DNA of 64,000 bases, taken from positions 524,001-588,000 of the forward strand of contig NZ_JAMZDX010000001.1 of NCBI RefSeq assembly GCF_024172095.1, in the 5' to 3' direction. Each line of letters begins with the position of its first letter. Position 1 is the first letter of the stretch. A program made the position numbers and the translations under genes. This stretch comes from Kitasatospora cinereorecta (GTDB lineage Bacteria; Actinomycetota; Actinomycetes; Streptomycetales; Streptomycetaceae). This document shows, one piece after another, positions 18,236 through 24,640 of this stretch. A model generated the notes under the pieces. The model did no database searches. It had not been told where the DNA came from and was given only the letters and a program-made list of their open reading frames with translations.

Positions 18236-19216
18236 TCATCCGATCCTCACCCGGGGGTCGAGGAGACCGTAGGCGGCGTCGACGACGATGTTGAAGACCA
18301 GGATCGCGGCGGCGCTGAACAGCAGCACGCCCAGCTCCAGCTGGGTGTCCTGGGCGGTGACCGACTTGACCGCCAGCATGCCGAGGCCGTGGATGCCGAA
18401 GGAGACCTCGGTGATGACGGCGCCGGAGAGCACCACGCCCAGGTCGAGGCCGAAGATGGTGACGATCGGGGCCATGGCGCCGCGGAGGGCGTAGCGCCAC
18501 CACACGTACCGGTTCGACATGCCCTTCGCGCGGGCGGCGCGGATGTGGTCCTCGGAGAGCTGCTCGATCATCAGCGAGCGGACCTGGCGGGTGTAGTTCG
18601 ACCAGAAGATGATCGACAGGACCAGCCACGGGAGGATCATCCCGGTGATCGAGCTGATCGGGTCCTCGGTGAAGGGGGTGTAGCCCGGCTTGTCGAGCCA
18701 GTGCAGGTTCGTCACGAACAGGGCCATCGCCAGCGGCGCGACGAAGAAGATCTGGGTCGACTGGCCGAGCTGGGAGAACGAGCTGGCGATCGTGTCGAAC
18801 AGGCTGCCCTGCTTCCACGCGGAGACCATGCCCAGGGTGACACCGATGACCAGGAAGCAGACCGAACCGCCCAGCGCCAGCATGATGGTGGCCGGGTAGT
18901 TGTCCATGATCACGTCGATGACGAACTGGTGACGCGACTGCGAGTAGCCGAGGCACGGAGCGTTGCAGAAGCCGTCGGCACCGTGCGACGCACCGACGAA
19001 CAGTCCCTTGACGTAGTCGAGGACCTGCTCGAAGTTCGACTTGTCCAGGCCCATGTTGTGCCGGACGATCGCGAGCTGCTGCGGCGAGCAGCCCTTCGGG
19101 CAGTTCAGCATGGCCTGGTCGACCGGCAGGCTCATGACTGCCAGATAGGTCAGCAGGACCAGCAGGAAGAGGATGACAATCGCGCCGAGCGCCCGGCGGG
19201 TGAGAAATCTGAGCAT
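18236..19216 (-). CDS. bldKC: BldKC-type oligopeptide importer permease (OppB class)
   Basis: 326 residues. It starts MLRFLTRRALGAIVILFLLV, with about six membrane segments. The large external loop after helix 1 is rich in Cys and Pro (NCPKGCSPQQ, CNAPCLGYSQS), longer than in the opp1/opp2 permeases. The EAA loop is DHIRAARAKGMSNRYVWWRY. The external cysteines are unusual for this class and may form disulfides. It lies 179 bases downstream of the lipoprotein gene, behind two hairpins. Confidence 0.8.
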   Translation of the reverse strand: MLRFLTRRALGAIVILFLLVLLTYLAVMSLPVDQAMLNCPKGCSPQQLAIVRHNMGLDKSNFEQVLDYVKGLFVGASHGADGFCNAPCLGYSQSRHQFVIDVIMDNYPATIMLALGGSVCFLVIGVTLGMVSAWKQGSLFDTIASSFSQLGQSTQIFFVAPLAMALFVTNLHWLDKPGYTPFTEDPISSITGMILPWLVLSIIFWSNYTRQVRSLMIEQLSEDHIRAARAKGMSNRYVWWRYALRGAMAPIVTIFGLDLGVVLSGAVITEVSFGIHGLGMLAVKSVTAQDTQLELGVLLFSAAAILVFNIVVDAAYGLLDPRVRIG

Positions 19217-19321
19217 GGGTTGGGCTCTTCCGAGTCTGGGCGCCGTCGGCGGCCGCGTCGTGGAGAGTGCCGGGCCCGGTGTGGACCCGGATGTGGGCCT
19301 GTTCGGTATTCGGCAGCTGGA

Positions 19322-19383
19322 CCGGTGGGGCCGCCCGGTCGGACGGCCCCACCGGCAGAGCGCGGGATCGTCAGATCCCGCGC
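19322..19383 (-). other. Double stem-loop between bldKB and bldKC
   Basis: On the minus strand, the first hairpin met has arms 19360-19369 and 19374-19383 (10 bp, GCGCGGGATC, loop GTCA). The second has 12-bp arms CCGGTGGGGCCG (19322-19333 and 19344-19355), with a further inner pairing CCG/CGG. The first begins 12 bases after the bldKB stop. This probably limits expression of permease and ATPase genes relative to the lipoprotein. Confidence 0.7.
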
Positions 19384-19395
19384 CCTGTCAGGTCA

Positions 19396-21159
19396 TTACT
19401 TGACGAAGATGCTGGAGATGTCCGTCGCGCCGATGACCTCGTTGTAGGCGACGCCGCCGAGGCCGGCACCGTACACCTGGTAGAACTTGTCGTAGGTCAG
19501 CGGGATCTTCGGGGTGTCCAGCAGCGCCTTGTCGGCGAGCTTCATCCACTCGTCGGCGGCCTGCTTCACGTCCGGGATCTTGTTGATGCGGTCGATCTCG
19601 GCGTTGACAGCGTCGCTGTTGTAGTGGGTGTAGTTCGGCGAACCGTCAGCGATGGTGCGGCCGTCCAGGGTCGGCGGGACGACGGTGGAGATCTGCGGCC
19701 AGTCCGCGCCCCAGCCGGTGCGGTACAGGTCGAAGCCGTTGTCCTTCTTGCCGATGGTCGAGTAGTAGCTGGTCGGGTCCAGCTCCTTGCGCTCGACCTT
19801 GAAGCCGGAGTTGTTCAGCGCCTCCTGGATGGCGGCGGCAACCGGCTGCCAGCGCGGGGTGTTGGCGTACGCGAGAACGATCGGGTAGTTCTCGGCGCCG
19901 GCCTCCTTCAGCAGCGCCTTGGCCGCGTCCGGGTCACCCTCCGGCTTGGCCTTCAGGCCCAGCGGGTCGGAGTCCTTCCAGCCGGCCACGGTCGGGCTGA
20001 CCAGGTTGTTGGCGACGTCGCCGGTGGCCGAGCCACCGAGCAGCTTCTGCACCTGGGCGCGCGGGAAGGCGAGGGCGAGGGCCTTGCGGACCTTCGGGTC
20101 CTTCACGCGGGTGTTGTTGATGTCGAAGGTGTCGACGAACGGCTGGAACTTGTTGATCAGGCGGTCCTTGTAGGACGCCAGGTCACCCTGGATCTTGGCG
20201 ATCGACGGGTTGTCGGCGTTCTGGACCAGGGTCAGCGCGTTCTTGTCGTCGCCGTTGCCGGCGATCAGACGCTGGGTCAGCAGCGGGTTCGTGATGCCGA
20301 GCTCGAACTCCCAGCTGTCCACGTACTGGTGCCGGATCGGGTCGCTCTTCGGGTCCCAGTTGGGGTTCTTCACCAGCTTGAGGGACTTGTCCTTCTCGTA
20401 GCTGGCGATCTTGTAGGGGCCGATGGAGACCGGGTGGTCGTTGTACTTCTCCTTGTCGTCCTTCGACTTCTGGATGGCCGTGATGTTCGGCATGGCCATC
20501 GCGTAAGGCGCGTCGGCGTGCGCCTCCTTGAAGTGGAAGACGATGGTCTTGTCATCGGGGGTGCCGATGACGTCGTCACCGAGGTCCTTGCCGTCGTACG
20601 GACCGGCGTAGACCTTGCGGTAGTCCGCGCCGGACAGCCAGGTCTGGACGTAGGTCGGGCCCTGGTCCTGGTAGTCGGCGTACAGGCGCTCGACCGAGTA
20701 CTTGATGTCCTTCGAGGTGATCGGCGAGCCGTCCTCGAACTTCAGGCCGTCCTTGAGGGTGTACGTCCAGGTCTTGCCCTCGTCCGACTCCTTGCCGGTG
20801 TCGGTGGCCATGTCGCCGACCAGGATGGTCTTGCCGGTGGCCGGGTCGACCTTGTAGTTGGTCAGGGTGCGGCTGTAGAGCTGCGAGACGGCCTGGTACT
20901 CGTTGACGTAGATCTGGCCCGGGTCCAGGTAGTCGAAGCCGGCGGACTCGATGCCGTGGGCGGTGCCGCCCGGCTTGGCGCCGGCGACATCCTTGGCCGG
21001 GCCGGTCGAGTCGGCAGCGGTGCCGAGGCCGAAGTTCTGCACCTCCGACTTGGCGCCGTCGCCGGAGACCTTGTTGTTGTGACCACTGGAGCAAGCGGTC
21101 AGGGACAGAGCGCTGATCGCCAGCATCGCGGGCACGTACGCGGCCTTGCGAAGTCTCAT
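19396..21159 (-). CDS. bldKB: BldKB-type oligopeptide-binding lipoprotein
   Basis: 587 residues. The signal peptide ends LSLTAC, a clean lipobox with Cys23 as lipid anchor, followed by SSGHNN. The remainder is a family 5 solute-binding protein with typical segments (ESAGFDYLDPGQIYVNEYQ, KVRKALALAF, RTGWGADWPQ). It is longer than the opp1/opp2 lipoproteins (544 and 541) and distinct in sequence. It captures the peptide for the BldK importer. The start is an ATG with AGGTAGGA upstream. Confidence 0.85.
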   Translation of the reverse strand: MRLRKAAYVPAMLAISALSLTACSSGHNNKVSGDGAKSEVQNFGLGTAADSTGPAKDVAGAKPGGTAHGIESAGFDYLDPGQIYVNEYQAVSQLYSRTLTNYKVDPATGKTILVGDMATDTGKESDEGKTWTYTLKDGLKFEDGSPITSKDIKYSVERLYADYQDQGPTYVQTWLSGADYRKVYAGPYDGKDLGDDVIGTPDDKTIVFHFKEAHADAPYAMAMPNITAIQKSKDDKEKYNDHPVSIGPYKIASYEKDKSLKLVKNPNWDPKSDPIRHQYVDSWEFELGITNPLLTQRLIAGNGDDKNALTLVQNADNPSIAKIQGDLASYKDRLINKFQPFVDTFDINNTRVKDPKVRKALALAFPRAQVQKLLGGSATGDVANNLVSPTVAGWKDSDPLGLKAKPEGDPDAAKALLKEAGAENYPIVLAYANTPRWQPVAAAIQEALNNSGFKVERKELDPTSYYSTIGKKDNGFDLYRTGWGADWPQISTVVPPTLDGRTIADGSPNYTHYNSDAVNAEIDRINKIPDVKQAADEWMKLADKALLDTPKIPLTYDKFYQVYGAGLGGVAYNEVIGATDISSIFVK

Positions 21160-21191
21160 GGGTTCCTACCTGTCACTTGGCATGGGATGTC

Positions 21192-21207
21192 TGGTCAGCG
21201 CTGACCA
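21192..21207. repeat. 16-bp perfect palindrome between bldKA and bldKB
   Basis: TGGTCAGCGCTGACCA is its own reverse complement. It lies in the 108-base intercistronic gap, 32 bases before the bldKB start. It could be a weak hairpin in the mRNA or a protein-binding site for an internal promoter. Confidence 0.45.
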
Positions 21208-21267
21208 CCGGGGCACCGGGGACTGCTGGACTCAGGTGATGCGGGGGGCTGTGCGAGGGTGGTGCAG

Positions 21268-22293
21268 TTACCGGATGGTCTTCGGGTCGAGAGCGTCCCG
21301 GACCGCGTCCCCGAGCAGGTTGAACGCGAGGACGAAGGTCGTCAGCGCGATGCCGGGGAAGATCAGATAGGTGAGGTCGGACTCGTAGTACTGGGCGGCG
21401 TCGGAGAACATCCGGCCCAGGTCCGGGGTCGGGCTGGTGAAGCCCACTCCGAGGAAGGAGAGACCGGCCGCAGAGGTGATCATCGCGGGGAGCGTCAGCG
21501 TCGCCTGGACCAGGATCGTGGTGGCCAGGTTGGGCAGCAGCTCCTTGAAGATGATCCGCCGCGGCGAGGCGCCGGCGATCTTCGCGGCCTCGATGTACTC
21601 GCGCTCGCGGAGGCTGATGGTGATCGAGCGGATCAGACGGGCCATGCCCATCCAGCCGAGCAGCGCGAGGATCACCCACATGCCGACCAGGCGGACCCAG
21701 GTCGGGGTCTCCTTGTCGATCGGCACGATCGCGTTGACCACGATCGGGAAGAAGGCGATCGCCGTCAGCTGGGAGGGCAGCGCCAGCAGCATGTCGCTGA
21801 AGCGGCCGACGAAGTAGTCGAACTTGCCGCCGAGGTAGCCCTGGGCCAGGCCGATCACCACGCCCATCAGCGTGGAGCTGATCACCACGATCAGGCCCAC
21901 ACCGAGCGAGGTGCGGATGCCGTAGACGATGTTGGTGAAGATGTCCTGGCCGGTCTGCGGCGTGATGCCGAACCAGAAGTCGCCGCTCATACCGCCGTTG
22001 GGCGCGACCGGCAGGCCGAAGTCGTCCAGCAGCGTGGAGTCCTTCATGCCGTAGAACTCGTACGGGCTCTTGCCGTACAGAGCAGAGATCACTGGCGCCA
22101 GTACGGCGGCCAGGATGTACGCGAGGGTGATCACAGCACAGACCACGCCCGTGCGGTTGCGCTTGAAGCGGCTCCAGGCGATCTGGCCCGGGGTGCGCCC
22201 GAGGAGCTCGACCGGCTTGGCGCCGGCGGCGTCCGTGGACCCGACGAGGACGGGGTCTTCCTCAGTCGTCGTGGCCCCAGTTGGCGTCGTCAT
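21268..22293 (-). CDS. bldKA: BldKA-type oligopeptide importer permease (OppC class)
   Basis: 341 residues, the first gene of the bldK operon. The ATG with GGGAG about ten bases upstream gives the N-terminus MTTPTGATTTEEDP. A longer frame would extend into the promoter repeats and is rejected. It has an OppC-type N-terminal cytoplasmic region (AWSRFKRNRTGVV), five to six membrane helices, the EAA loop (EYIEAAKIAGASPRRIIFKE) and the C-terminus LGDAVRDALDPKTIR. The OppC-type permease leading the operon and followed by the lipoprotein gene is the bldK arrangement, unlike opp1 and opp2. Confidence 0.8.
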   Translation of the reverse strand: MTTPTGATTTEEDPVLVGSTDAAGAKPVELLGRTPGQIAWSRFKRNRTGVVCAVITLAYILAAVLAPVISALYGKSPYEFYGMKDSTLLDDFGLPVAPNGGMSGDFWFGITPQTGQDIFTNIVYGIRTSLGVGLIVVISSTLMGVVIGLAQGYLGGKFDYFVGRFSDMLLALPSQLTAIAFFPIVVNAIVPIDKETPTWVRLVGMWVILALLGWMGMARLIRSITISLREREYIEAAKIAGASPRRIIFKELLPNLATTILVQATLTLPAMITSAAGLSFLGVGFTSPTPDLGRMFSDAAQYYESDLTYLIFPGIALTTFVLAFNLLGDAVRDALDPKTIR

Positions 22294-22356
22294 GGTGCAA
22301 AAGCTCCCGACCGTGGTCCGTGCAGCAGCAAGGAGTAAGAAGTTGGATGCACGGAC

Positions 22357-22434
22357 TCTTGCAAGTCGTTTATCGAACGTCAAGAGTTTCTCAGCTGCTG
22401 GTCGGGCATTTCTTGCTTCGTTCTGGAACGTCAA
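22357..22434 (-). promoter_or_regulatory. bldK promoter region with a duplicated TTGACGTTC element
   Basis: Read on the minus strand, TTGACGTTC-GATA-AACG-ACTT-GCAAGA (22383 down to 22357) and TTGACGTTC-CAG-AACG-AA-GCAAGA (22434 down to 22411) are imperfect direct repeats 51 bases apart. Each could be a -35 box: the proximal one has AAGAGT 17 bases further on as a poor -10. A third TTGACC is at 22483-22478. The repeats lie 64-141 bases before bldKA. Confidence 0.45.
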
Positions 22435-22638
22435 CCACTTCGTAGTTCCAAAAACCTTGACAGCGCTCCAGTGAGACGGTCAAAACCGGACAAACGACCC
22501 CGAAGCCGGTTCACGCGTCCGTAACCCGAGCGCGACAAGTCCGCTATCAGGACGGCCCGTCCGGCTGGTCGGTAACGCAACGCGCGTAGACTTGATGTCC
22601 GAAATGGGGCTTTTGCGGGTTCTTATTCACTGTATTTA

Positions 22639-22659
22639 AGTGTCCGATAATCGGACACT
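22639..22659. promoter_or_regulatory. Perfect palindrome upstream of bldK, shared with opp1
   Basis: Two exact 10-bp arms (AGTGTCCGAT and its complement) flank a single A. The core GTGTCCG-ATAAT-CGGACAC matches the element at 3926-3944 in arm sequence and spacing. It lies in the 438-base gene-free stretch between bldKA and the LpqW-like gene, 346 bases from bldKA. AT-rich flanks surround it. It looks like an operator for a dimeric regulator. Confidence 0.55.
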
Positions 22660-22709
22660 ATCGTTTCGGGGCATCTCGGGGTGAATTCGGGGTGGCATTT
22701 TCTCGCCAT

Positions 22710-22719
22710 TGGCGGGTTT
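22710..22719 (+). promoter_or_regulatory. Sequence matching the AdpA consensus
   Basis: TGGCGGGTTT fits the TGGCSNGWWY consensus I recall for the developmental regulator AdpA. It lies 13 bases past the stop of the LpqW-like gene and about 417 bases from bldKA. A 10-bp degenerate match can occur by chance. Confidence 0.25.
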
Positions 22720-22731
22720 TCGCCGCCACGG

Positions 22732-24471
22732 TTACTTCACGAGGCCGATGTTCTCGTACACGAAGTCGGACAGGCCCGGCGCGCCGAGGTTGGCGACGTT
22801 CTTGCGGACGCCGTAGATGGCCGGCCGCTGGTAGAGCGGGACCATGCCCGCCACCTGCCAGGCCTCGGCGTCGGCCCGGTTGATCGCCTCGGTCGCGTCG
22901 TCGGTGGTGCCGGCCCGGCCCGCGTCGGCCATCGCGCGGTCCAGGGTCTTGCTGCCCACCTGTGCGTAGTTGCCGCCGGCGTCCTGCTGGAAGGTACTGG
23001 TCGAACTCGTCGCAGGGAAGGGGGTGCCCAGCAGGGCGAAGGCGGTCAGGTCGAAGTCGTGCTTGTAGACGTACTTGTCGAAGAACTCCCCCGCGGGGAC
23101 GCTCTCCACACTCACCTTCACCCCGACCTCGCCCAGCATCCGGGTCACCAGGGTGCTCTCGTTGGCCGCCACCTGGTTGCCGGTCGGCACCACGAAGCGC
23201 AGCGCCAGCTCCCGGCCGTCCTTGGCCCGCACCCCGGACGGGCCGACCTTCCAGCCCGCGTCGTCCAGCTCGGCCGCGGCGCCCTGCGGGTCGTAGCGGC
23301 TCAGCCCGTTGGAGTTGTCCTGGTAGCCGTGCTGGCCGGGCACCAGGAAGTGGTTGTTCATCGGGACGTACGGCCAGTCCAGGCCGTTCAGGTCGGTGCG
23401 GGTGATCTCGGCCCGGTCCACCGCCCGGAACAGTGCCTGGCGCACCCGGGCGTCGGTGAGCTGGGGGCTGCGGCCGTTCAGCAGCAGCTGCCGCAGGTTG
23501 GGGCCGCCGGCCTTGCGCACCTCGCCGCCCGCGGTGGCCAGGATCGTCCGGTAACCGGCCGCGTTGGGGCCGTTGTTGTAGAAGTCGACGTCGCCCTTGG
23601 CGAAGGCGTCCGGCATCACGCCGGTGTCGATCGCCTTGAAGGTGATCCGGTCCAGCATCGGCCGATCGCCCCACCAGGCGGGGTCCGCGACCACGGTGAC
23701 GGTCTTCGTCGCCGGGTCCAGCTTCTCCACCTTGAACGGGCCGCCGGTGACCGGGATCCGGCCCTTGAAGGAGGTGTTGAACAGCTCCGGGGTGGAGATG
23801 TACTTGGCCGGCATCAGCGGCGAGTTGGCGGCGTTGTTGAACATCGCCTGCCACTCGGAGAACGGCTCCTTGAAGACCATCACGGCCTGGAAGTCGTCCC
23901 CGCCCCGGCTGACGCTCTCCACCTGGTCGAAGCCGGTGGTGGTGGACGTCTTGTAGGCGTCGTCGGCGCCGTTCATCGCCTGCCAGGTGGCCTGCAGGTC
24001 GCGCCAGGTGATCGGCTCGCCGTCGGACCAGTGCGCCTTGGGGTTGAGGGTCCACACCACGACCTGCTTGCCCTGTCGCGTCTCGACGTGGGCGTCGCGC
24101 AGGTAGGCCGGGTTGGGGGTCTGGGTGCCGCCCGCGTCGGACCGCCAGAGGGTCGGCAGCAGGGCCTTCATCACGTCGTTCGTGGAGGCCTCCGAGCCGT
24201 CCGCGTTCAGCGGGTTCCACTGGCTGGAGAACTGGTCGATGGCCCAGTTCAGGGTGCCGCCCTGGCGGAGCTGCTCGCGCGGCTTGGCGTTCAGGGCCAG
24301 TTGGGTCATCCGGGGTGCGGAGCCGGCGTCCGCCGCCATCGGTCCCCCGCCCGCGTCCGCCGACCCGGGCTGGGCGCAGGAGCAGAGCGCGAAGGACAGG
24401 GCCGCCACCGAGGCGGCCAGGGCGAGCGGGATCCGGGGTCTCGGCATGCGGGACATCTTGGGGAGCGTCAC
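22732..24471 (-). CDS. Orphan family 5 substrate-binding lipoprotein, LpqW-like
   Basis: Up to 579 residues. The signal peptide has a hydrophobic stretch ending FALCSC and then AQPGS, so the second Cys is the likely lipid anchor. The mature part is an SBP_bac_5 fold (GTLNWAIDQFSSQWNPLN, VPLYQRPAIYGVRKNV). No permease or ATPase gene adjoins it in the same operon. It is paralogous to the partial gene at the left edge and resembles mycobacterial LpqW, which acts in cell-envelope glycolipid synthesis. The GTG start at 24471 lacks a clear ribosome site; ATGs at 24456 and 24447 would shorten the protein by five or eight residues. A promoter of its own probably lies before 24500. Confidence 0.82.
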   Translation of the reverse strand: MTLPKMSRMPRPRIPLALAASVAALSFALCSCAQPGSADAGGGPMAADAGSAPRMTQLALNAKPREQLRQGGTLNWAIDQFSSQWNPLNADGSEASTNDVMKALLPTLWRSDAGGTQTPNPAYLRDAHVETRQGKQVVVWTLNPKAHWSDGEPITWRDLQATWQAMNGADDAYKTSTTTGFDQVESVSRGGDDFQAVMVFKEPFSEWQAMFNNAANSPLMPAKYISTPELFNTSFKGRIPVTGGPFKVEKLDPATKTVTVVADPAWWGDRPMLDRITFKAIDTGVMPDAFAKGDVDFYNNGPNAAGYRTILATAGGEVRKAGGPNLRQLLLNGRSPQLTDARVRQALFRAVDRAEITRTDLNGLDWPYVPMNNHFLVPGQHGYQDNSNGLSRYDPQGAAAELDDAGWKVGPSGVRAKDGRELALRFVVPTGNQVAANESTLVTRMLGEVGVKVSVESVPAGEFFDKYVYKHDFDLTAFALLGTPFPATSSTSTFQQDAGGNYAQVGSKTLDRAMADAGRAGTTDDATEAINRADAEAWQVAGMVPLYQRPAIYGVRKNVANLGAPGLSDFVYENIGLVK

Positions 24472-24587
24472 CGCGCGTTGTCGACCGGCTCCCGATCAAG
24501 GATTGGTAACCGGACCGGTCACGGCGGGCCACCGGGGTGATTTGCCCCGTTGCGCCCCGCCACTGGCGAGGATCCGCCAGTACGCCG

Positions 24588-24620
24588 CGGGGCCGGGACC
24601 CGTTCCAGGTCCCGGCCCCG
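24588..24620 (-). terminator. Terminator downstream of the peptidoglycan-binding protein gene
   Basis: Perfect 13-bp stem (CGGGGCCGGGACC at 24588-24600, complement at 24608-24620) with a seven-base loop. It begins 21 bases after the stop codon at 24641. Confidence 0.8.
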
Positions 24621-24640
24621 TTCGGGCTGTTGACGCGCGG

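Noticed and set aside
22294..22434. N-terminal extension of BldKA
   Set aside because: It would place the promoter repeats in coding sequence, and homology begins at the ATG at 22293.
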